Source of the DNA: Natronobacterium haloterrestre
Lineage (GTDB): Archaea > Halobacteriota > Halobacteria > Halobacteriales > Natrialbaceae
Length of the DNA stretch: 64,000 nucleotides
NCBI RefSeq assembly: GCF_900112205.1
Contig: NZ_FOKW01000002.1
Span: forward strand, 310,001 to 374,000
Direction of reading: 5' to 3'
The translations under genes and the position numbers were made by a program. Under the pieces are notes generated by a model, which had not been told where the DNA came from, made no database searches, and worked only from the letters and a program-made list of their open reading frames with translations. Numbering within the stretch: the stretch's first letter is position 1; each line of letters starts with the position of its first letter. Positions 18,685-27,359 of the stretch are shown one piece after another.

Positions 18685-20048
18685 GATCGAGCCTCCCGTA
18701 ACCACGGCGGTGCCTCGTACTCCGCCGTCGCCAGTTCGTCCGGCCAGATGACCTCCTGGACGCCAACCCCGGCGGCGTTCTCCTGCCACTGGAAGAACGG
18801 GAACTGTTCGGAGCCGTACTCGAGGTCGTGAGCGAACTCGTGGTCCGGACCGTAGAACTCGAGGGTTCCGACGGTGCCGGTAAACGAGATCGACTCGAGT
18901 TCGTCGACCAGTTCCCCGTCGTCGAAGGTCCCGGCGCTTTCGACGGCCTCGGCGTACAGCATCACCGCGTCGTAGGTGTGATAGCCGGTGTAGACCGGGT
19001 TCGACTCGTACTCTTCCCGATAGCTATCGACGAAGGGCTGGGTCTTCTCGGTGTTCCGGCTGCGGGCCGTCGCGCTAGTGTGGCCGATCCCGTACCGACA
19101 GGCTCCCCCGGTCTGCCGGTAGTAACTCGGCAACTGCATCGGGACGTGGATCCCGCCGAAGTCGAACGGTCGCGGCTGGGGTACCTTCCAGTCCCGCAGG
19201 GCGTCGGTCCCCGTGTGTGCGGTGGTGATCAACGCGATGTCCGCACCCGACTCCTGGACCTCGTCGTACAGTCCCGAGAAGTCGTCGGTCGCGGGCGGGT
19301 ATCGCCGCTCTAGCGTAACCCTGACGCCGGTGTCCTCGAGTCGTTCCTGGTAGACGTCCCACGGCCCTTCGGTCCAGTCGTAATCCTCGGCGAGGACGGC
19401 GACCGACTCCCAGCCGATCTCCGGGGCCATGTCTGCGAGGAAGTCGACGACGCCGCGCCCGAGGTCGCGGTCGTTCGTCGGGCCGACGCGAAAGTGATAC
19501 CTGTAGTCCTCGTACTGCCGACTGACCAGCCTGCTCGCGGCGGAGGTCGCCGCACCGGTCGTGAGGTGAAGCGTTTCCTGTTCGGCGACGTCGTCGAGGA
19601 CGTTCAACAGCGCGGGGCTGTCGAAGATCCCGACCGTCACGTCCGCGTCGTCCTCGAGGACGAGTTGCTGGTACTGGCGGCGGGCCTCGAGCGGACTCGC
19701 GTTCGTGTCGCGAACGGCGAGTTCGACCTCGTGGCCGGCGATCCCGCCGGCGTCGTTGAGTTCGTCGACGGCGATCCGCGCCGAGCGGGCCATCGACCGG
19801 CCGACGAAGTCGCCGTCCGGGTCCGGCGCGAGCAGGCCGATCGTCACCCCGTCGTCTGCCGTCTCGCTGCCGACCACGGCGCCGTACGCTTCCGTACCCG
19901 CGTCGTCCAGACACCCCGCGGACGCGACCGCGAGGGCTCCCGCCGCGCCCTCGAGAAACCGACGCCGACGCCGGCCGGTCGCCGTGTCGTTTCGCTCCCC
20001 GTGCTCTCCGGTTGCCCCCTCTTCGAACCCGTGCTCCGATCCGGTCAT
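18681..20048 (-). CDS. periplasmic-type ligand-binding lipoprotein (Bas-like, transducer-linked)
   Basis: The protein has 455 residues. A Tat signal with a basic RRRRRFLEGAAGALAVASAG ends in a lipobox cysteine (AGC), so it is exported folded and lipid-anchored. The mature part is a type I periplasmic binding fold of the branched-chain amino acid/amide class: VTIGLLAPDPDGDFVGRSM, GIAGHEVELAVRD, and VYTGYHTYDAVMLYAEA near the end. No ABC permease or ATPase genes are near. It is divergent from a chemotaxis transducer across 248 bp. This points to a chemoreceptor accessory role like BasB/CosB of Halobacterium rather than to import. Confidence 0.85.
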   Translation of the reverse strand: MTGSEHGFEEGATGEHGERNDTATGRRRRRFLEGAAGALAVASAGCLDDAGTEAYGAVVGSETADDGVTIGLLAPDPDGDFVGRSMARSARIAVDELNDAGGIAGHEVELAVRDTNASPLEARRQYQQLVLEDDADVTVGIFDSPALLNVLDDVAEQETLHLTTGAATSAASRLVSRQYEDYRYHFRVGPTNDRDLGRGVVDFLADMAPEIGWESVAVLAEDYDWTEGPWDVYQERLEDTGVRVTLERRYPPATDDFSGLYDEVQESGADIALITTAHTGTDALRDWKVPQPRPFDFGGIHVPMQLPSYYRQTGGACRYGIGHTSATARSRNTEKTQPFVDSYREEYESNPVYTGYHTYDAVMLYAEAVESAGTFDDGELVDELESISFTGTVGTLEFYGPDHEFAHDLEYGSEQFPFFQWQENAAGVGVQEVIWPDELATAEYEAPPWLREARS

Positions 20049-20296
20049 CTCGACCAGTATTTCTGTTTATAATTCTTAATAGTTGTGGGAGTGACGTGAT
20101 GGTGTGGATTCACTTTCGCGGAGTCGACCAGGAAATTGTGAAAGATAGTAACGATATATCGCCGATTTAAACAACGATATTCGTCCATTGGTCCCGTGCA
20201 GTTTCCGATCGAAGGCCGATCGCGATGCCAGCGGTTATCGGATCTGATAATAATACGTCATAATTTATATGTCGTTGTACTCATGTGTCCGGTGGC
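20049..20296. promoter_or_regulatory. divergent promoter region of binding protein and transducer 1
   Basis: This AT-rich 248-bp gap lies between oppositely oriented genes. On the plus side TTTATAT at 20264-20270 sits about 30 nt before the ATG at 20297, fitting a leaderless transcript. On the minus side the stretch around 20065-20090 (TTTATAATTCTTAATAG) is a plausible TATA region for the binding protein. No operator repeat is obvious. Confidence 0.5.
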
Positions 20297-23038
20297 ATGG
20301 ATTTCCCTCGAGGATTGGTACCGGCAGCCATCCGACGCAGGTACGCGGTCAAGTTCGGGATCGCGTTGCTCGTGCTCGGACTGTCGGTGGGGTTGATCGG
20401 GTTCGTGGCGACGGCCGGCATCACACACGAGGTCGAAGAACGGGTGCAGGACGACCACGCGGAGTTCGCCGGCCAGGAGGCACAGGGGCTACAGATGTGG
20501 AACGAGCAGAACGAGCACACGATCGGGGTGATCGCCTGGTCCGGCGTCGTCGCCGCCGACGATCCGGCGGCGATCCAGGAACGGTTCCTCGACTGGGAGG
20601 AACACTTAGACGCCGACACCTTCGCGATCAGTTACGTCGACACCGACGAGGGGACCGTCCTCGCGAGCACCGAGGGCGACCTCCGCGAGGCGTCCGCCGA
20701 CGAGATCGAGAACGTGCCGGAGGAGGCCTACGAGAGCGCCACCGAACAGGTGCCCTGGGTCTCGAGTCCGTACGTGCTCGAGGGCGAACTCGGCGAGGAG
20801 ACCGCGGTCATCACGTACGTCCTCTCGGTCCCCGGACAGGACGACAGGGCGATCGTCTACACCGCCGACCTCGAGGCCTACGGGAGCCAGTTCCAGGACG
20901 ACGAGCAGGTGACGACGGTCGTCGTCGACGGGGCGGATCGGATCATCCTCGACGACGCCGGCTACGGCGACGAGTACGAGACGCTCAACAGCGCCTACGA
21001 CGGCGATGCCGGCCTCCTCGAGGCTGCACGGACGGAAGGGGCGAGCACGCAGGAACTCGACGGTGCCCCGAGCGTCCTCGAGAGCTACGGGTTCGAGGCC
21101 GACGAGTACGTCGCCAGCGCGGCCCGTGTCTCGGGCACGGACTGGGTCGTCGTCACCCACGAGCCGATCGAGGAGACCTACGGCTTCGTCGCAGCGGTCA
21201 ACGAGTGGGGACTGATCGCGACCGCCGTCGGGGTCCTCCTGATCGGCGCGGTCGGGGCCGTGGTCGGCCGGAACACGGCCTCGTCGATCGACAAACTGAC
21301 CCGGAAAGCCGAACGGATGGAGGAAGGTGACCTCGACGTCGATCTCGAGACGAAACGGATCGACAACATCGGCCGGCTCTACGACGGCTTCGACTCGATG
21401 CGGGTCGCTCTGCGCGACCAGATCGAGGAGGCCGAGGCTGCCCGCGAGGAAGCCGAACACGAGCGCGAACGCGTCGAGGCGATCAACGAACGGCTGGAGC
21501 GGAAGGCCGACGAGTACAGCGACGTGATGGAGGCCGCCGCCGATGGCGACCTGACCGCGCGGATGGACGTCGACGGCGGCGACGCGGACGACGAGGCCAT
21601 GGCCGCGATCGCGGCCGAGTTCAACGAGATGCTCGCCGAGATCGAAACCACGGTGGCCGAGGCCGAGCGGTTCGCCACCGCCGTCGCGACCGCCTCCGAA
21701 CAGGTCACGGCCTCGAGCGAGGAGGTCCGGTCGGCCTCCCGGCAGGTGACCGAGTCGATCCAGGAAATCTCCGACGGCGCGGAACGGCAGAACGAGGCGC
21801 TCCAGTCGGTCGATGGGGAGATGAGTGCCCTCTCGACGACCACGGAGCAGATCGCCGCCTCCTCGAACGAGGTCGCGGATCTCGCCGAACGGACCGCCGA
21901 AACCGGCGAAAGCGGACGCGAGGCGGCCCGGGACGCGGTCGTGGCGATGGACGAGATCGAGGACGACGCCAAGGGAGCCGTGACGGAGATCCGTCGTCTC
22001 GAGGAAGAGGTCCAGCAGATTGACGAACTGATCGCGACCATCTCGGAGATCGCCCGCCAGACGAACATGCTGGCGCTGAACGCGAACATCGAAGCCTCCC
22101 GCTCGGCGTCCGGCGAGGACGACGAAGGGTTCGCGGCGGTCGCCCAGGAGGTCAAGGCGCTGTCCGAAAACGTCGCCGAGGCGGCCGACGAAGCCGAGAA
22201 ACGCCTCGAGGCGATCCGGGAACGGACCGAACGCTCCGCGGCGGAGGTCGAAGACACCACGGCCGAAATCGAAGATGCCGGTCGGAAAGTCCAGGAAGCG
22301 GTCGACGCGCTCGAGGAGATCGCGGACCTGGCCGGCGAGACGAACGTCGGCGTGCAAGAGATTTCGGCGGCCACGGAGGAACAGGCCGCGTCGACCGAGG
22401 AGGTCGTCGCGATGGTCGACGGCGCGGCGACGATCTCCGAGGAGACGACTGCCGAGGCAGAGAACGTCGCGGCGGCGGCCGAGGAACAGACCTCCGCGCT
22501 CACCGAGGTTACCGAATCGGCCTCGAGTCTCTCGGAGCAAGCGGGGCGGCTCTCGGAGGCGCTCGACCGGTTCGAGACCGACGCCGAACCCGAACCCGAC
22601 GGGGCCGGGCCGGAACTCGAGACGCCGGCGGTCGATGGGGCCGGCGAGAACGGCCAGTCCGAGTCGACCGTCGATTCCGGAACTGCCGACGGTTCGGTCG
22701 CCGATTCCACAGGGGGAGCCGACGACGAATCGGTCGGTCTCGAGGGCATCGAAGACCCGGAGTCGGTGCGGGAAAGTGAGGGCGAACAGGGACAGGTAAA
22801 CGACGCGGGGGACGGCGTCGGTTCCGATCCCCTCGGGGTCATCGATGGGGCCGACGGCCGTATCGAGGACGATCCGGCGGGCGACGGCGCGGGTGTCGAC
22901 GCAACCCGGGAGTCGACCGACGGCGGTGATGCCGGCGCTGACACCGTCGACCGAGACGCTGACACGACCGAGCAATCGGACGACGATTCAACCGACGGCG
23001 AGGACGTGTTCACGTTCGGCGACGGATCGGACGGATGA
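20297..23038 (+). CDS. methyl-accepting chemotaxis transducer 1 (Htr)
   Basis: The protein has 913 residues from ATG 20297; a GTG at 20285 is a weaker alternative. It has TM1 at about 20-42, an extracellular sensor domain at about 45-300, and TM2 near 305-325 (WGLIATAVGVLLIGAVGAVVG). HAMP modules follow (MEEGDLDVDLETKRIDNIGRL and a second ADGDLTARMD). Then come the cytoplasmic helices with the hairpin tip QTNMLALNANIEASR near 585-598, the CheA/CheW contact. A low-complexity acidic tail of about 145 residues ends in DVFTFGDGSDG. It likely signals with the divergent binding protein. Confidence 0.93.
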   Translation: MDFPRGLVPAAIRRRYAVKFGIALLVLGLSVGLIGFVATAGITHEVEERVQDDHAEFAGQEAQGLQMWNEQNEHTIGVIAWSGVVAADDPAAIQERFLDWEEHLDADTFAISYVDTDEGTVLASTEGDLREASADEIENVPEEAYESATEQVPWVSSPYVLEGELGEETAVITYVLSVPGQDDRAIVYTADLEAYGSQFQDDEQVTTVVVDGADRIILDDAGYGDEYETLNSAYDGDAGLLEAARTEGASTQELDGAPSVLESYGFEADEYVASAARVSGTDWVVVTHEPIEETYGFVAAVNEWGLIATAVGVLLIGAVGAVVGRNTASSIDKLTRKAERMEEGDLDVDLETKRIDNIGRLYDGFDSMRVALRDQIEEAEAAREEAEHERERVEAINERLERKADEYSDVMEAAADGDLTARMDVDGGDADDEAMAAIAAEFNEMLAEIETTVAEAERFATAVATASEQVTASSEEVRSASRQVTESIQEISDGAERQNEALQSVDGEMSALSTTTEQIAASSNEVADLAERTAETGESGREAARDAVVAMDEIEDDAKGAVTEIRRLEEEVQQIDELIATISEIARQTNMLALNANIEASRSASGEDDEGFAAVAQEVKALSENVAEAADEAEKRLEAIRERTERSAAEVEDTTAEIEDAGRKVQEAVDALEEIADLAGETNVGVQEISAATEEQAASTEEVVAMVDGAATISEETTAEAENVAAAAEEQTSALTEVTESASSLSEQAGRLSEALDRFETDAEPEPDGAGPELETPAVDGAGENGQSESTVDSGTADGSVADSTGGADDESVGLEGIEDPESVRESEGEQGQVNDAGDGVGSDPLGVIDGADGRIEDDPAGDGAGVDATRESTDGGDAGADTVDRDADTTEQSDDDSTDGEDVFTFGDGSDG
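22200..22527 (+). repeat. 328-bp tract identical to 26516-26843 (copy 1)
   Basis: By direct reading this segment of transducer 1 is identical, base for base, to the same domain position in transducer 2 at an offset of 4316 bp. On both sides the two genes differ at synonymous and non-synonymous sites. It covers the descending part of the signalling domain. Confidence 0.85.
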
Positions 23039-23409
23039 GACTCGAGCCGGGAGGAACCCGAACCGGACGAGCGGGGCCGCCTGTTACCTTTCGTCGCCGG
23101 CCGCAGTTCGTCAGGGTGCTGTCGGGGAGCGTGACGTCGCGGTCATCCGCGAACGACCTCCGTCGGTAGCGTTTCGCTTCCGACGGCGAGAACGGTGCTC
23201 GGCCTGCCGTCGAATCCGTTTCTCGAAACGGCTGGCTCGTATATCGTCACAAGTCGTTTTTGCCTCCGTTTCTCTTCTCCCGTCGAACGGTACCTGCTGT
23301 GTATATTGGCACAATATATCAACCGAACCATGAAGGTCTATTTCAACAACTCTGGAGTAGTCATATGAGATTCCATTAATCTAATATATGGTTGGTTAGA
23401 TCTGCAAAC
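23039..23409. other. intergenic gap with promoter for binding protein 2
   Basis: This is 371 bp without a supportable gene. The only signal seen is the TATA-like TAATATAT at 23382-23389, about 24 nt before the ATG at 23410. The stretch 23260-23400 is relatively AT-rich, as expected of a haloarchaeal promoter region. No hairpin terminator or repeat was recognised. Confidence 0.5.
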
Positions 23410-24678
23410 ATGAACAGGAATTCAACCCGACGGCGACTGCTCGCGGGGCTTGCCGGCTCCGCCGTCGCCGCCTTCGCAGGTTGTAACGACGTCGTCTCCG
23501 ATGGCTCAACAGGCCTCACCTCCTCCGAAACCGATCGTGCCAGTACCGATCGAACGATCAAACTCGGTACCATGCTCCCTCTGAGCGGCCCACGAAGCGC
23601 CGTCGGGGAGGGAATCCGCGACGCCGCCGTTTTGCCGATCGAACAGGCCCGCGACGGCCTCGAGATTCCCCTCGAGATCGAGCATACGGCCGCCGACACG
23701 GAAAGCGACCCGGCGGCCGCGGCTCAGGCGGCCGCCTCGCTCGTGGACGACGGGTATCCGATGGTGACCGGCCCGCTGGACTCCGACATCGTCCTGCAGG
23801 CCACCCAGCAGGTGTTGATCCCCTACCAGACCGTCTGTTGTTCGCCCGGGGCGACCACTCCCACGCTCACTACGCTCAACGACGGCGGGTTCGTCTTCCG
23901 GACTGCTCTCTCGGACAACGTCCAGGGGACTGTCATGGCCGAGATCGCAACCGCCGAACTCGGCCACGACACCGCCGCCACCCTCTATGTCAACAACGAC
24001 TACGGGTGGCAACTCAGCCAGGCGTTTAGCCGTGCCTTCCGCGACCGCGGAGGCACCGTCACCGACCAGATTCCCGTCGACGTCACCGCAGATTCCTACG
24101 CAGACGCGCTCGAACGCGTAGGCGAGGCCGACCTGGCGATTCCGGCGATCTACCCCGAGATGGCCCAGACGCTGTTTACCGATCTCGGGCCCTCTCCCGA
24201 CCTCGACGTTCTCTGTACCGACGCCCTGCGGGAGCCCGACCTCTCCGAGCAGGTCGACTACTCGCTGAACGGCATCAAAGGTACCGCGCCGCTGATCGAC
24301 GGGCCTGGCACCGAGACGTTCGTCGACCGCTACACTGCCGAGTACGGCACCGAGCCCGGGCTGTTCGCGTACTACGCCTACGATGCCACCGCAGTGTTGC
24401 TGCTGGCCAACGCTTACGCCGGCCAGAACGACGGTCAGGCGATCCAGAGCGCGATCCACTCGGTGACCAGCCCCGGCGGCGAAACGATCACGCCGGAGTC
24501 GATCGCCGACGGCATCACCCTCGCCGCACAGGGGTCGGCCGTCGAATACCGCGGCGTGGCCAACGATACCGGCTTCGACGACAACGGCGACCCGACCGAG
24601 ACCACCTTCGAGTACTGGGAGTTCGACGACAGCGCCGACGGCGGAATCGCCGAACTCGACCGCATCGACCCCTATTAA
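23410..24678 (+). CDS. periplasmic-type ligand-binding lipoprotein (transducer-linked)
   Basis: The protein has 422 residues. The signal NSTRRRLLAGLAGSAVAAFAGC is a Tat lipoprotein signal ending in a lipobox. The mature protein is a type I periplasmic binding fold: IKLGTMLPLSGPRSAVGEGI, LYVNNDYGWQLSQAFSRAF, and an AYDATAVLLLANAYAG helix. That is the branched-chain amino acid-binding class. The start at 23410 rather than an in-frame ATG at 23392 follows from the TATA box. It ends 6 nt before transducer 2, so the two are surely co-transcribed. This is the arrangement of BasB/BasT in Halobacterium, where the binding protein presents ligand to the receptor. Confidence 0.88.
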   Translation: MNRNSTRRRLLAGLAGSAVAAFAGCNDVVSDGSTGLTSSETDRASTDRTIKLGTMLPLSGPRSAVGEGIRDAAVLPIEQARDGLEIPLEIEHTAADTESDPAAAAQAAASLVDDGYPMVTGPLDSDIVLQATQQVLIPYQTVCCSPGATTPTLTTLNDGGFVFRTALSDNVQGTVMAEIATAELGHDTAATLYVNNDYGWQLSQAFSRAFRDRGGTVTDQIPVDVTADSYADALERVGEADLAIPAIYPEMAQTLFTDLGPSPDLDVLCTDALREPDLSEQVDYSLNGIKGTAPLIDGPGTETFVDRYTAEYGTEPGLFAYYAYDATAVLLLANAYAGQNDGQAIQSAIHSVTSPGGETITPESIADGITLAAQGSAVEYRGVANDTGFDDNGDPTETTFEYWEFDDSADGGIAELDRIDPY

Positions 24679-24684
24679 CAGACA

Positions 24685-27243
24685 ATGTCACTCGCAACAA
24701 CACTCGTCCCCTCGTTCATCCGGCGCAGTTACCTCGCCAAGTTCGTGCTCGCCATCCTGACTATCGTCCTCGTCATCGGCGTCGTCGGCGCTGGCAGCTA
24801 CGTCGCCATCGACGATACCGTCCGGGCCGACGCCAACGCCCAACTCGAGACGACGGCGGAGATGCAAGCGGACGAAATCAGCACCTGGATGGAATCGATG
24901 TCCGTCCAGACACGCACCGCATCGTCCTCACCCGTCCTTCAGGAGGGGAACCCACAGGAGGTCCAGGGCCACCTCGTCGAAGAACAGGCTCGCATGGGCG
25001 TCAACGTTCGCGCGATCCACTACGTCGACACCGACGCAGACGAAATCGTCACCAGCACGACAGCCTCCTACCGCGACCGCTCGCTCGCGGACCTCGAGGA
25101 GCCGTGGCGTGACCACGACTTCGACGCCGAGTTCGAGTTAGACGAGGAGGTCTGGTACACGGAGTCGGCCTACGAGTCGCCGACGTTGAACGACCAGGTG
25201 ATGGCGTTCGCCAGCCCGGTGCCGGACCGCGACGACAGGGTCGTCGTTGTCATCGGTACCCTGGAGTACCAGATCGAACAGCTCCACCTGGAGAACACGT
25301 CCGAATCGACGTCCATCCTCGATGCGGACGGCAACGACGTCTTCCGGGCCGACGAGGCATCGTCCGACGTCGACGACGATGCTCTCGAGGCGGCGCTTGG
25401 TGGCCGAGTGGGCCTGGTAAACGACGAGGAGACGGTTCAGGCGTACGTCCCGGTGAGCGACACGCGGTGGGTGGCGGTCTCGAGCGTGCCGACCGACGAG
25501 GCCTACGGCGTGGCCGCAAGCGTCCGGAACAACGTGTTGACGATGCTGCTGGTGAGCCTGGGTGGACTGAGCCTGGTCGGGGTCGTCCTCGGGCGACAGA
25601 CGGTCGGACCGCTCCGGACCCTGCAGGACCGGGCTGCGAAGATGGAATCCGGTAATCTCGAGGTCGACCTCGAGACGAATCGGATCGACGAGATCGGCCA
25701 GTTGTTCGACGGCTTCGATTCGATGCGGGTCGCCCTGCGCGACCAGATCGAGGAGGCCGAGGCCGCCCGCGAGGAAGCCGAACGCGAGCGTGAACGCGTC
25801 GAGGCGATCAACGTTCATCTCGAGGAGAAGGCCGACGAGTACAGCGACGTAATGGGAGCAGCCGCCGCCGGTGACCTGACCGCGCGGATGGATACCGACA
25901 GCACCAACGAGGCGATGGCGGAGATCGCTGCGGAGTTCAACGAGATGCTCGCCGAGATCGAGGCTACGGTGGCAGGGCTAAACCGGTTCGCGACGGAGGT
26001 CGCGACCGCATCCGAGCAGGTGACCAGTTCGAGCGAGGAGGTCCGATCGGCCTCCCAGCAGGTCTCCGAGTCGATCCAGGAGATTTCCGACGGCGCGGAG
26101 CGCCAGAACGAGTCCTTGCAGTCGGCCAACCAGGAGATGAGCGCCCTCTCGACGACGACCGAAGAGATCGCCGCCTCCTCGAACGAGGTTGCCGATCTCG
26201 CGGAGCGAACGGCCAACACCGGCGAGGACGGACAAGAACCGGCTCGAGAGGCGATCGCGGCGATGGACGAGATCGAGGTCGAGGCCGGCGACGCGGTCGC
26301 GGAGATGCGCCGCCTCGAGGAGGAGGTCCAGCAGATCGACGAACTGATCGCGACGATTTCCGAGATCGCCCGCCAGACGAACATGCTGGCGCTGAACGCG
26401 AACATCGAGGCTTCGCGGTCGGCATCCGGCGAGGACGACGAAGGGTTCACGGCGGTCGCCCAGGAGGTCAAGACCCTCTCCGAGGACGTCGCCGAGGCGG
26501 CCGACGAGGCCGAGGAACGCCTCGAGGCGATCCGGGAACGGACCGAACGCTCCGCGGCGGAGGTCGAAGACACCACGGCCGAAATCGAAGATGCCGGTCG
26601 GAAAGTCCAGGAAGCGGTCGACGCGCTCGAGGAGATCGCGGACCTGGCCGGCGAGACGAACGTCGGCGTGCAAGAGATTTCGGCGGCCACGGAGGAACAG
26701 GCCGCGTCGACCGAGGAGGTCGTCGCGATGGTCGACGGCGCGGCGACGATCTCCGAGGAGACGACTGCCGAGGCAGAGAACGTCGCGGCGGCGGCCGAGG
26801 AACAGACCTCCGCGCTCACCGAGGTTACCGAATCGGCCTCGAGCCTCTCCGAGCAGGCGGTCCAGCTTTCCGAGGCGCTCGATCGGTTCGACACCGACGC
26901 CGAACCCGCCGACCTCGAGACGGCGGCCGGAGTCGAGGCGAGCGCCGACGCCGCTTCCGGGGACGACGAGACGCCGTCCGCGACGGCGGGGGACGATGGC
27001 GCGGCAGTCCTCGGAGCTATCGAGGAGTCGGAGCCGGACCGGGAGCCGAATCCGGCGGACGACGGCGACGCTGATCCGCTCGATCCCGACGTCGACTCCG
27101 CGGATCGACGCACCGACGATGACGACGAGGCCGAAACCGGATCCCGAAGCCAAGGCCGGGCCGGAAACGGACTCGAGGACGCTGACGCCGACGGAGAAAC
27201 GGACGGAGACGTGTTCACGTTCGAGGACGACCCCGAGGAGTAA
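24685..27243 (+). CDS. methyl-accepting chemotaxis transducer 2 (Htr)
   Basis: The protein has 852 residues. TM1 is at about 20-40 (VLAILTIVLVIGVVGAGSY). The extracellular region of about 240 residues has a Cache-like ending (AYVPVSDTRWVAVSSVPTDEA). TM2 lies near 283-303. HAMP (KMESGNLEVDLETNRIDEIG), the hairpin tip QTNMLALNANIEASR and an acidic tail with DVFTFEDDPEE follow. The extracellular domain is unlike those of transducers 1 and 3, while the cytoplasmic half is nearly the same. That suggests domain swapping with a shared signalling module. It is translationally close (6 nt) to the binding protein upstream. Confidence 0.93.
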   Translation: MSLATTLVPSFIRRSYLAKFVLAILTIVLVIGVVGAGSYVAIDDTVRADANAQLETTAEMQADEISTWMESMSVQTRTASSSPVLQEGNPQEVQGHLVEEQARMGVNVRAIHYVDTDADEIVTSTTASYRDRSLADLEEPWRDHDFDAEFELDEEVWYTESAYESPTLNDQVMAFASPVPDRDDRVVVVIGTLEYQIEQLHLENTSESTSILDADGNDVFRADEASSDVDDDALEAALGGRVGLVNDEETVQAYVPVSDTRWVAVSSVPTDEAYGVAASVRNNVLTMLLVSLGGLSLVGVVLGRQTVGPLRTLQDRAAKMESGNLEVDLETNRIDEIGQLFDGFDSMRVALRDQIEEAEAAREEAERERERVEAINVHLEEKADEYSDVMGAAAAGDLTARMDTDSTNEAMAEIAAEFNEMLAEIEATVAGLNRFATEVATASEQVTSSSEEVRSASQQVSESIQEISDGAERQNESLQSANQEMSALSTTTEEIAASSNEVADLAERTANTGEDGQEPAREAIAAMDEIEVEAGDAVAEMRRLEEEVQQIDELIATISEIARQTNMLALNANIEASRSASGEDDEGFTAVAQEVKTLSEDVAEAADEAEERLEAIRERTERSAAEVEDTTAEIEDAGRKVQEAVDALEEIADLAGETNVGVQEISAATEEQAASTEEVVAMVDGAATISEETTAEAENVAAAAEEQTSALTEVTESASSLSEQAVQLSEALDRFDTDAEPADLETAAGVEASADAASGDDETPSATAGDDGAAVLGAIEESEPDREPNPADDGDADPLDPDVDSADRRTDDDDEAETGSRSQGRAGNGLEDADADGETDGDVFTFEDDPEE
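26516..26843 (+). repeat. 328-bp tract identical to 22200-22527 (copy 2)
   Basis: This is the transducer 2 copy of the identical tract described for transducer 1. The corresponding part of transducer 3 (about 29260-29580) differs at many positions, so the identity is specific to this pair and not forced by protein constraint. Confidence 0.85.
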
Positions 27244-27359
27244 CACGGCGTCGGACCCTCGGATCGTCGGCGACAGCCCGGGTTCCGCTACCGGGTAGCT
27301 ATCAGCTTCGATAACTGCGTACCATAACTTATGTAGTGACGAGACTGTCCGTGGCTATT

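Noticed and set aside
20606-22975. Long minus-strand open frames opposite transducers 1-3 (also 25978-27246 and 27552-30104)
   Set aside because: They mirror each other only because the transducers are paralogous; they show no start context and no recognisable domain.
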